A DNA stretch of 64,000 bases. Source: Actinokineospora terrae. Lineage in GTDB: Bacteria; Actinomycetota; Actinomycetes; Mycobacteriales; Pseudonocardiaceae. The notes below the pieces were generated by a model, which searched no databases, had not been told where the DNA came from, and saw nothing but the letters and a program-made list of their open reading frames with translations. Position numbers and translations under genes: made by a program. Numbering within the stretch: the first letter of the stretch is position 1; every line of letters starts with the position of its first letter. Of the stretch, positions 1 through 7,945 are shown piece by piece. Location of the stretch: NCBI RefSeq assembly GCF_900111175.1, contig NZ_FOGI01000011.1, positions 136,891-200,890 of the forward strand, in the 5' to 3' direction.

Positions 1-1
1 A

Positions 2-256
2 GCAGCGCCGACCCTCGCGGGTTGGCGAGGATCGCAACGAGTGGCAGACCTACGACCTGCGCGACCCCGCGCAGCAGCGCCGACCCTCGCAGGTTGGCGA
101 GGATCGCAACTCCTACGACGACCTGGTCGTCCGCTCCCCGCGCTACGGCAGCGCCGACCCTCGCGGGTCGGCGAGGATCGCAACCATGCCCTCGTGCAGC
201 AGGCGCGCGCGGTGGGGATGAGGCACTGATCCTCACGGGTCGGCGAGCAACGTAAC
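2..256 (+). CRISPR. 3' end of a CRISPR array (three repeats plus a degenerate terminal repeat)
   Basis: Three near-identical 37-nt repeats lie at 2-38, 74-110 and 148-184, separated by unrelated spacers of 36 nt (39-74, the last base ambiguous) and 37 nt (111-147). A fourth, decayed repeat of about 34 nt ends at 256 after a 38-nt spacer. Each repeat carries a palindrome CCTCGC/GCGAGG with a 6-nt loop and ends in the 8-nt tail ATCGCAAC, the form of a class 1 crRNA handle. Single-base differences between repeats fall in the loop. A degenerate last repeat normally marks the leader-distal end, so the array probably runs left to right and the leader and older/newer spacers lie off the left edge. 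No cas gene is in the window, so the subtype cannot be given. Confidence 0.88.
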
Positions 257-454
257 TCGTGGCAGGCATGCAACTGGTCGGTGGTTGCTTTCAGCTTGTC
301 TGCACACTGGTTCTGGTGGAGCAGATCTGGAGCATGGCTCGGAGTTGAACGTCACCGAACGGGACTCTATGGCAGGAAACAGTACGCATCTGTGTCGGCT
401 GATCAGGGGATACGCGATTCGCGCTGGTGAGAGCATTAGGTGAACCGGACTGGC

Positions 455-493
<39 letters not shown>

Positions 494-499
494 CAACTC

Positions 500-540
500 A
501 GGCGGCCTATGTCCATCGATTGCATGGACATAGGTCGTCT
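500..540 (+). terminator. Intrinsic terminator behind the tmRNA fragment
   Basis: A perfect 11-bp stem (506-516 with 524-534, 7-nt loop) extends through two G-U pairs to about 17 bp (500-516 with 524-540) and is followed by TTGTTTGTTG. It is placed just after the tmRNA 3' end, as expected for the native ssrA terminator carried along with the fragment. Confidence 0.75.
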
Positions 541-549
541 TTGTTTGTT

Positions 550-740
550 GTGGGGGCCGAGCCCCCACACCCCCACGGTGCGGCGGTCGCCGGACCCAGC
601 GGGGGCTCGCTCGGGCCTTCGGCCCTCACATCGAGTTTGTAACCAGTTGAGCTGTCGCCCACGGTGCGGTTGGTGGCGGAACCAGCGGGGGTCGCTTGAC
701 CTTCGGTCATCGCAACTGCGATCAGCTTCGTTGAGCTGTC
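550..740. repeat. Palindrome followed by a tandem ~85-bp hairpin repeat
   Basis: An 8-bp hairpin (550-557 with 561-568) is followed by two imperfect direct copies, 574-656 and 660-740. Both begin CACGGTGCGG, contain CCAGCGGGGG and end GTTGAGCTGTC. Each carries a small hairpin at the same place, GGGCC-TTC-GGCCC in the first and TGACC-TTC-GGTCA in the second: two base pairs differ but stay paired, so the structure rather than the sequence is kept. Nothing in the rest of 257-877 looks coding. Confidence 0.6.
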
Positions 741-877
741 TCTGTTCCCTGCAAGGTGGACTGTGCTTTGAAGTCCAGTGGCTTGGCGGTGTCCTGCACG
801 AGGGCGGTATCGGGAACCGCGCGGGAAGTGGGTCCACTATGGACTGGTATGTCGGTTGACGGGGCGGTGGGGAGCGG

Positions 878-1687
878 GTGGCGGATTTGCATGCCGCGTT
901 CGCGGATCCGGCCGTTGATGCCGTGATATACGCGATCGGGGGGCGGCACTCCGCCCAGTTGCTCTCGGCGCTCGACTTCGGCCTGATCGCCGATAATCCG
1001 AAGGTGTTGTGCGGGTACTCGGATGCGACGACGCTGCTTTCCGCGGTGCACCAGCAGACCGGGTTGGTCACGTTCTACGGGCCCGCGTTGATCCCGCAAT
1101 TCGGTGAACTCCCCGAGCCGTACCCCGAGACCGTCGAGCACTTCACCCGCGTCGTGAGCACGGCGGCCCCAGCGGGAGTCCTGCCCCGGTTCGACTACGA
1201 GGTCGTGGACCTGGATTTCGACCGCAGGGAGCGCGAGCAGCGGCCCCGCGACCGTCGTCGGCCGTTGCCGCGGAAGGTGTTGCGGGGTGGGTGGGCGAGA
1301 GGGCCTGCGTTCGCGGCGTGCCTGCCGTCGTTGTGCACGCTGATCGGAACGCCCTGGATGCCCGATTTGGCAGGACATGTACTATTTCTCGAAACCCCCG
1401 AGCCGCCCTACGGTGCGCCCACCGCTGACTCCCACCTCTGGCACTTGCGCAACGCCGGGGTGCTCGACGACGTCGCGGCTGTGGTCTTCGGCAGGCCGCT
1501 CGGGTGGTCGGCCGAGGAGGACGTCGCCTTCGAGGTGGCCGCGCTCGAATGCTTTGGCGGTGGGGCGTTCCCAGTTATGGCCGAGGTGGAGTTCGGGCAC
1601 ACCAACCCCATCGCGACCATCCCGCTCGGGGTGGACGTCAGCGTCGACGGCGACGAGATCGCCATCCTGGGCCTCGCCGTCGCCTGA
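878..1687 (+). pseudogene. 5'-truncated LD-carboxypeptidase (peptidase S66, LdcA/MccF family)
   Basis: The product matches the S66 family from the segment ADLHAAFADPAVDAVI onward: the nucleophile motif GYSD, the FLE segment with the catalytic Glu, and the late GHTNP with the catalytic His are all present, and the C terminus is complete. S66 enzymes cleave LD-linked tetrapeptides of murein or microcin-type conjugates. Family members are about 300-350 aa; here the first 70-80 residues (the N-terminal strand and the SPSGP-like region) are missing, because an in-frame stop at 857-859 lies just upstream of the first possible GTG at 878, which has no good ribosome-binding site. The break lies beside the tmRNA scar and hairpin repeats, so a recombination event probably removed the 5' end. 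It may still be translated, but is likely non-functional. Confidence 0.7.
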
Positions 1688-2077
1688 CGCGGTGGTGCTT
1701 TTGGAGCAGTGGCGGACGGAGTAACGGGAGGCCCGGCGTCAAGATCTGGCGGCATCCTGGCCAACCTGGTGAGAACTTGTCCGGAAAGTCCGAAAAGTGC
1801 CGGGACTATTCGGCGAAAACGGTCTGAGCGGACACAACCCGTGGTCACGGCGGGTATGGATGATCTTGACGGTCCGAGTGGGCCGGTGCTGCGCCAGCCG
1901 AAGGACTTGCCAGATGTTGACAGTTGCGACCCTGGGCTTTTGTTTTCCTTGACTCGCATTTGAGCAAGACCAATGCTTCAGCGCGCTCGGTGCTGTCCTA
2001 TTCCTCCCCTGCGGTGTTCTGCCCACGAGGCGGGAGCCGGTCGTGCCGTGCGCAACCCTGCACAAAGGAGCATTCGG

Positions 2078-5000
2078 ATGAAGCGCAGAACGATGGCGGC
2101 TGGTGTCGCCTTCGCCGTGCTGGCCGGGGGGACGGTCGCGTTGACCGTCAGCCCGGTGTTCGCCAGCCAAGGGCAGCAGGCCCAGGTCCAGGACCGCCAG
2201 GCACTGGCGATCTCGGCCGCCGACCGCGCCGCGAACAGCGGCCTGGACGCGCTGGCCAAGGGCCCGGACGAGGCCTACTCCCGCGACCTGGTCAACCCGT
2301 TCTTCAACGACCTGTACTCGGTCTCCTACCAGCGCAGCTACCGCGGCCTCCCGGTCGTCGGCGGCGACGCGACCGTCCTGGCCGACGGCCAGGGCCGCGT
2401 CCAGGCCGTGATGGCCGCGACCAAGGCGAAGGTGGCTGTCCCCTCCACCTCCGCCAGGGTCACCAAGGCCGCCGCCGAGCAGACCTCGCGCGGCCTGCAG
2501 GGCAAGACCACCAAGGTCGAGTCCTCGCGGCTGGTCGTCAAGGTCACCAACGACGCCCCCTCGCTCGCGTGGGAGCACCTGGTGGTCGGCTCCACCAAGG
2601 AGGGTGGCCCGAGCCACCTGACCGTCTGGGTCGACGCCAACTCCGGCGCCGTGCTGGACAAGGTCGAGGACGCCGCCCACGGCACGTTGAACAGCGAGTG
2701 GAACGGCAACGTCAACATCGACACCACCAACTCCGGTGGCACCTACCGCATGGTTGACCCGAACCGCCCGGGCCTGCAGTGCGCGGACTACTCGAACAAC
2801 ACCGTCTTCTCGAAGTCGTCGGACTCCTGGGGCACCGGCAACGCCACCTCCAAGGAGACCGGCTGCGGCGACCTGCTCTACGGCGCCCAGCAGGAGTGGA
2901 ACATGCTCCGCGACTGGCTGGGTCGCAACGGCCACAACGGCTCCGGCCGCAGCTGGCCCGCGAAGGTCGGCCTGAACGAGCAGAACGCCTACTGGGACGG
3001 CTCGACCGTCACCATCGGCCGCAACGGGTCCAACAAGTGGATCGCGGGCATGGACGTCGTCGGCCACGAGTACGGCCACGGCCTGGACCAGAACACCCCC
3101 GGCGGCACCTCCTCCGAGGCGGGCCTGGGTGAGGCGACCGGTGACATCTTCGGTGCGCTGACCGAGGCGTACGCCAACAACCCGAAGGACCCCGCGGACT
3201 ACCTCGTCGGCGAGACGATCAACCTCGTCGGCAACGGCCCGATCCGCAACATGTACCAGCCGTCGCTGGTCAACAACGACCCGAACTGCTACAGCTCCTC
3301 GATCCCCAACACCGAGGTGCACAAGGCAGCGGGCCCGCTCAACCACTGGTTCTACCTGCTGGCTGAGGGCACCAACCCGGGCAACGGCAAGCCGAACAGC
3401 CCGACCTGCAACAACACCACGCTGACCGGCGTGGGCATCCAGACCGCGGGCAAGATCTTCTACGGCGGCATGCTCCTCAAGACCTCGGGCATGACCCACC
3501 GCAAGTACCGCATCGCCACCCTGACCTCGGCGAAGAACCTGGACGCGACCTGCGGTCTCTACAACAAGACCAAGGCCGCGTGGGACGCCATCACCCTGCC
3601 CGCGCAGACCGGTGAGCCGACCTGCACCCCGTCCGGCGGCAACGAGTTCTCCCTGTCGCTGAACCCGTCCTCGGGCTCCATCGCCAAGGGCAACTCGGGC
3701 ACCTTCTCCGTCGCCACCCAGACCACCTCGGGCTCGGCGCAGAACGTGAACCTGTCCGCCTCGGGTCAGCCCTCCGGCGTGACCGTGTCGTTCTCGCCGA
3801 CCTCGGTGCAGACCGGCGCGTCCTCGACCGCGACCGTGGCCGTCGCCTCGTCGGCCACCAACGGCACCTACACGATCACCGTGACCGCGGCGGGCGCTAC
3901 CAGCCACACCGCGACCTACTCGCTGACCGTGACCGGTGGCACCGACCCGAACCCGAACCCGACCGCGCCGGACATCGACGTGGCCGCTGTTCAGGCGCAC
4001 ATCTCGCAGTTCGGCACGATCGCGTCGCAGAACGGTGGCAACCGCCGCGCCGGTAGCGCGGGTCACACCGCCTCCGTCGCGTACATCAAGGGCAAGCTGC
4101 AGGCCGCGGGCTACACCGTGGTCGAGCAGGTCTGCTCCTCCGGCTGCACCTACCGCTCGAACAACCTGATCGCGGACTGGCCCGGTGGCGACACCGCCCA
4201 GACCTACATGTTCGGTGCCCACCTCGACGGTGTCGCGGCCGGCCCCGGCATCAACGACAATGCCTCCGGCTCCGCGACGCTGCTCGAGGTCGCGCTCCAG
4301 CTCGCCGCCAAGAACCCGACCATGGTCAAGCACGTGCGCTTCGGTTGGTGGACCGACGAGGAGCAGGGCCTCAACGGCTCGAAGTTCTACGTCAACCAGC
4401 TGACCTCCGCGCAGCGGTCGCAGATCAAGGGTTACTACAACTTCGACATGGTTGCCTCGGTCAACGGCGGCTACTTCATCAACAACATCAACACCGCCGT
4501 CGCGACCCCGCTCAAGGAGTACTGGACCTCGCTGAACCTGGCTCCCGAGGAGAACACCGAGGGCGCTGGCCGCTCGGACGACTACTCGTTCCAGAACGCG
4601 GGCATCCCGTCCTCGGGCTACGCCTCGGGTGCCTCGGCCCGCAAGACCTCGGCCCAGGCGCAGAAGTGGGGCGGCACGGCGAACTCCGCCTACGACCCCT
4701 GCTACCACAGCTCGTGCGACACGGTGAACAACATCAGCGCGACGCACCTGAACCGGTCCGCTGACGGTGTCGCCTACGCGATCTGGAAGCAGGCCGTTGG
4801 CACCACGCCGAACCCGACCAACGACTTCTCCGTGTCGTTGAGCCCGACGTCCGCGTCGGTCCAGCCGGGCGGCTCCACCACCACGACGGTGTCGACCCAG
4901 ACCACCTCTGGTTCGGCGCAGAACGTCACCCTGTCGGCCACCGGCGCCCCCACCGGCGTCACCGTGTCCTTCAACCCGAGCTCGGTGCAGACCGGCGCCT

Positions 5001-5584
5001 CTTCCACCGCGACGATCAACGTCGGTTCCTCGGTGGCGGCGGGCAACTACCCGATCACCATCTCCGGTGTCGGCTCCGCCACCCGCTCGGCGACGTTCAC
5101 CCTGACCGTCGGCAGCACCAACCCGGGTAACTGCACCGGATCGAACGTCATCGTCAACGGTGGCTTCGAGTCCGGCACCACGCCGTGGACCCTCACCTCG
5201 GGTGTCCGCGACAGCAGCGCCCAGGAAGCGGCCCGCACCGGTAGCTGGAAGGCCTGGCTCAACGGCTGGGGCTCCACCCGCACCGACAGCGCCGCGCAGA
5301 CCGTCACCATCCCGGCGGGCTGCTCCAACTCGACGCTGACCTACTGGCTGAAGATCACCACCAACGAGACCGAGAACGTGGTCTACGACCGCCTCACCGT
5401 CACGGTGAACGGCGCGTCGGTCGCCTCGTACTCGAACGTCAACGCCGGTGGCGGCTACATCCAGCGCACCGTCAACGTCGGCTCGTACGCGGGCCAGTCG
5501 GTCACCATCAAGTTCAACGGAGTCGAGGACGCCAGTCTCCAGACCAGCTTCCTCATCGACGACGTGGCACTGCAGACCAGCTGA
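2078..5584 (+). CDS. Secreted bifunctional protease: M4 metalloprotease fused to M28 aminopeptidase
   Basis: 1168 aa, starting at ATG 2078 with AAAGGAG 7 bases upstream. Order: signal peptide (1-30); FTP-type propeptide (about 60-190); M4 (thermolysin-like) catalytic domain with H330-E331-x-x-H334, third zinc ligand E352 and the VHKAAGPLNHWFYLL segment; Ig-like domain (about 525-625); M28 aminopeptidase domain (about 635-900) with H715, D727, E761/E762, the NFDM Asp and YDPCYH His as zinc ligands; a second, similar Ig-like domain; a C-terminal beta-sandwich (about 1020-1168) shared with the M4 protease at 13315. The M4 unit would cut proteins internally and the M28 unit trim N termini outside the cell. 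The third-ligand motif reads GEATGD instead of NEAxSD. Transcribed alone; a terminator follows. Confidence 0.93.
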   Translation: MKRRTMAAGVAFAVLAGGTVALTVSPVFASQGQQAQVQDRQALAISAADRAANSGLDALAKGPDEAYSRDLVNPFFNDLYSVSYQRSYRGLPVVGGDATVLADGQGRVQAVMAATKAKVAVPSTSARVTKAAAEQTSRGLQGKTTKVESSRLVVKVTNDAPSLAWEHLVVGSTKEGGPSHLTVWVDANSGAVLDKVEDAAHGTLNSEWNGNVNIDTTNSGGTYRMVDPNRPGLQCADYSNNTVFSKSSDSWGTGNATSKETGCGDLLYGAQQEWNMLRDWLGRNGHNGSGRSWPAKVGLNEQNAYWDGSTVTIGRNGSNKWIAGMDVVGHEYGHGLDQNTPGGTSSEAGLGEATGDIFGALTEAYANNPKDPADYLVGETINLVGNGPIRNMYQPSLVNNDPNCYSSSIPNTEVHKAAGPLNHWFYLLAEGTNPGNGKPNSPTCNNTTLTGVGIQTAGKIFYGGMLLKTSGMTHRKYRIATLTSAKNLDATCGLYNKTKAAWDAITLPAQTGEPTCTPSGGNEFSLSLNPSSGSIAKGNSGTFSVATQTTSGSAQNVNLSASGQPSGVTVSFSPTSVQTGASSTATVAVASSATNGTYTITVTAAGATSHTATYSLTVTGGTDPNPNPTAPDIDVAAVQAHISQFGTIASQNGGNRRAGSAGHTASVAYIKGKLQAAGYTVVEQVCSSGCTYRSNNLIADWPGGDTAQTYMFGAHLDGVAAGPGINDNASGSATLLEVALQLAAKNPTMVKHVRFGWWTDEEQGLNGSKFYVNQLTSAQRSQIKGYYNFDMVASVNGGYFINNINTAVATPLKEYWTSLNLAPEENTEGAGRSDDYSFQNAGIPSSGYASGASARKTSAQAQKWGGTANSAYDPCYHSSCDTVNNISATHLNRSADGVAYAIWKQAVGTTPNPTNDFSVSLSPTSASVQPGGSTTTTVSTQTTSGSAQNVTLSATGAPTGVTVSFNPSSVQTGASSTATINVGSSVAAGNYPITISGVGSATRSATFTLTVGSTNPGNCTGSNVIVNGGFESGTTPWTLTSGVRDSSAQEAARTGSWKAWLNGWGSTRTDSAAQTVTIPAGCSNSTLTYWLKITTNETENVVYDRLTVTVNGASVASYSNVNAGGGYIQRTVNVGSYAGQSVTIKFNGVEDASLQTSFLIDDVALQTS

Positions 5585-5618
5585 CCGGGCAGGACAACTG
5601 AATAGGTAGTGCCGCTGG

Positions 5619-5650
5619 AGCGGGGTGGGACCCTTGGGTCCCACCCCGCT
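5619..5650 (+). terminator. Terminator of the M4-M28 protease gene
   Basis: A perfect 15-bp stem (5619-5633 with 5636-5650), 35 bases after the stop codon. The tail is not T-rich, as is common for actinobacterial terminators. Confidence 0.75.
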
Positions 5651-6127
5651 TCGCTGTTCGGGGGGTTCGACCGGATCGCTCGTCAGCAGTGGAGTCACCG
5701 CGGGGAACTCGGCCCTGCGCCTGCCTGCTTCAGCCCGCCGAGCGCGGTCCGGTCGGATCGGACCGCCGCCCTGTCGTCCGCCACTCCCCGATGCACGGGC
5801 TGGGTTTCCGCCTCGACGTCCACGACCCCGATGTGTGGGCCGGGCCTCCGCCGTGAGCGCCCACGACCCTCGACGTGTGGACGATCACACACCCCGAACG
5901 CCCGCCCACCCCGCCCCGGCGCCCGCCCGACCAAGATCAACTCCCCGACCCGGGGCCCGCCCTCCCGGGGTACGGGGTCCCACGTTCGAGACTATCGAAC
6001 TCGGCCGCTTGTCAAGAGGGGGTGGCGGTGGGCTGTGGATGGTTGGCGGGGTTGTGGACAAGTCGTCCTGGGATCGCCTGGGGCCACGAGAAACGGTGTG
6101 GGACTGGCGGGTGTTGCCCTGAACGCA
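5651..6127. other. Intergenic stretch without a recognisable gene
   Basis: Several overlapping open frames exist on both strands, but none has a ribosome-binding site or a recognisable product. The only motif noticed is a single DnaA-box-like sequence TTGTCCACAA on the minus strand at 6052-6061. Confidence 0.5.
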
Positions 6128-6163
6128 CCGGGGGCCGCCTCTTCGCGCAGAGGCGGCCCCCGG
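6128..6163 (-). terminator. Terminator of the secreted hydrolase gene
   Basis: A 15-bp stem (6128-6142 with 6149-6163, 6-nt loop) lies 11 bases beyond the stop codon of the minus-strand hydrolase gene. Confidence 0.75.
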
Positions 6164-6174
6164 CGGTCAAGCGG

Positions 6175-7698
6175 CTACCTCACCCAGCCGGGCAGGCCGG
6201 GGAACGGGCCTGCGGGCAGGGGGCGTGCGGTCGCCGCGATGGACGGCCCCGTGGTCGGCTCGACGGCGGCGCAGCGGGTGCCGTCGCGGGGGGTGCGCAG
6301 GGTGGTCAGGTAGGTGTCGGCGATGCCGATCGTGCAGTCGGAGCGGGGGTAGACGCCGTGGCCCCAGCCCTCGTAGGTGACGAGGACGGTGGTGTCGCGG
6401 GTCTGCCGGTGCGTGGAGACGGCCCAGTCGTGGCCGGTGGCCGGGTCGTGCACGGCGTTGAGCATCAGGATCTTCGGGGCGGTGGTGATGTTCAGCCGGT
6501 GTTGCGGGTTGGTGGCCTTGGGCAGTCCGATGCAGCCGACGGTCGCCACGTGCCCGAGCACCGAGCCGCGCATGTGCGGCGCGAGCCGGTTCGCGGTGGA
6601 CACCAGGGTGGCGAGTTCGCGGTGGTTGCGCACCCGGAAGTCCCAGTCCTGGCAGAACACCGAGGTGAACGGGTTCTCCACCGGCTCGGTGCTCGCCGCC
6701 GCCCTGGTCGCCGCCGGGGTGTCGAGCGAGGCGAGCGCCGAGGCCAGCGTGGCCCACTCGGGACCGTAGAACGCCCCGAACGAGGCGTTGATGATCTGCG
6801 CGGACGTGACGGGCGTGGTCTGGTCTGAGGGATCCACGATCTCGCCCCGGTCGGCGCGGGCCAGCAATTCGTCCCACCACTTCGCGACGTCCTTGCCGTG
6901 CAGCGCGCACGACGTGGTCCGCTCGCACCAGCGCACGAACTCGGTGAACGAGTCTTCCGCGGTGGCCGCGCTCTCCGCGCCGAACCGGGTGATCCCGGCG
7001 CTGCGGTCCATGTTCGAGTCGATGACCATGGCGCGCAGGTTCTGCCCGAACTCCTCGGCGTACTGCTGCCCGATCAGCGTGCCGTAGGAGACGCCGAAGT
7101 AGTTGATCTTCCGCTCGCCCAGTGCGACCCGAAGCGCATCGATGTCGCGCACCACCGACTTGGTGTCGACGTGGTCGAAGATCGGCCCGCTCTGCGCGCG
7201 GCAATCGGCGGCCAGTTCCCGGTTGTAGGCGGCCAGCGCCTCGAACTCCCGCTGGTTGGCCGGGTACAACGACGGCTGCCGCGCCACCACGTCCGCCGAG
7301 CACTTCACCGGCTGGCTGCGCGCCACCCCGCGCGGGTCGAACCCGATGATGTCGAAGCGCGCCAACACCTCTGGGCTGAAGAACCGCTCCGCCCCCAGCG
7401 CGAAGTTGACCCCGGACCCACCCGGCCCACCCGGGTTGATCACCAACACCCCGATCCGCCTACTCGGCTCGGTCGCCTTGCGCCGAGCCACCGCCAGGTC
7501 GAACTTCTCCCCCCGCGGCGCCCGCCAGTCCACCGGCAACCGCACCGTCCCGCAGTCCGCATCCCCCCGCTCCGCACAGGGTTTCCAGTCGATCCGCCCC
7601 CCGCGCTCCTGCACCTGCGCCCCGGCTAAGGACACACTCCCCACCACCAGCGCGATGGCCGAGGCCACCACACCCACTACCCGCGTCGTCGCTCGCAC
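6175..7698 (-). CDS. Secreted alpha/beta hydrolase (tripeptidyl-aminopeptidase-like, S33)
   Basis: 507 aa from GTG 7698, which gives a clean signal peptide and has AAGGGG 8 bases upstream; ATG 7731 would add 11 residues and is the alternative. The oxyanion-hole motif INPGGPGGSG, the nucleophile elbow FGVSYG, the Asp in NAVHDPATG and the His in GWGHGVY form a complete catalytic triad, and the C-terminal part matches the TAP-like domain. Family members remove N-terminal tripeptides or hydrolyse small amides outside the cell. A frameshifted member of the same family lies at 28065. Confidence 0.87.
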   Translation of the reverse strand: MRATTRVVGVVASAIALVVGSVSLAGAQVQERGGRIDWKPCAERGDADCGTVRLPVDWRAPRGEKFDLAVARRKATEPSRRIGVLVINPGGPGGSGVNFALGAERFFSPEVLARFDIIGFDPRGVARSQPVKCSADVVARQPSLYPANQREFEALAAYNRELAADCRAQSGPIFDHVDTKSVVRDIDALRVALGERKINYFGVSYGTLIGQQYAEEFGQNLRAMVIDSNMDRSAGITRFGAESAATAEDSFTEFVRWCERTTSCALHGKDVAKWWDELLARADRGEIVDPSDQTTPVTSAQIINASFGAFYGPEWATLASALASLDTPAATRAAASTEPVENPFTSVFCQDWDFRVRNHRELATLVSTANRLAPHMRGSVLGHVATVGCIGLPKATNPQHRLNITTAPKILMLNAVHDPATGHDWAVSTHRQTRDTTVLVTYEGWGHGVYPRSDCTIGIADTYLTTLRTPRDGTRCAAVEPTTGPSIAATARPLPAGPFPGLPGWVR

Positions 7699-7759
7699 AG
7701 CTCCCACCCCTTGTCCGTCCACAGTGTCCATTCCCCCGCGTTCGGGTCCCGCGAACACT

Positions 7760-7809
7760 CCCAGCAGCCGATCACCGGTCACAACATGCTGGGGGAGGAC
7801 CCGGTGATC
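7760..7809. promoter_or_regulatory. Interleaved inverted repeats between divergent genes
   Basis: CCCAGCA (7760-7766) can pair with TGCTGGG (7787-7793), and GATCACCGG (7770-7778) with CCGGTGATC (7801-7809). The two pairings are interleaved (A-B-A'-B'), so as RNA they would form a pseudoknot or two exclusive hairpins, and as DNA two overlapping operators. They sit between the starts of the hydrolase (minus) and the STAND-kinase gene (plus). Role unknown. Confidence 0.4.
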
Positions 7810-7945
7810 ACACCCGGGAATGACATGACTCGACTCGCCCCCTAGGGCTGACACCGAAGCCATCCGGCCCACCGGGCAGATCCGGACCGCGGTCCCCGGA
7901 GGCCGTTCGCCGTACAGCAAACGCGCGCTACGGCATGATGGCCCC

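Noticed and set aside
1739..5698. 1319-aa minus-strand open frame
   Set aside because: Antisense to the M4-M28 protease; Arg/Gly/Val-rich with no signal or motif, a product of high GC.
6051..6061. Single DnaA-box-like site as an origin
   Set aside because: One isolated match; not enough for an origin or titration locus.
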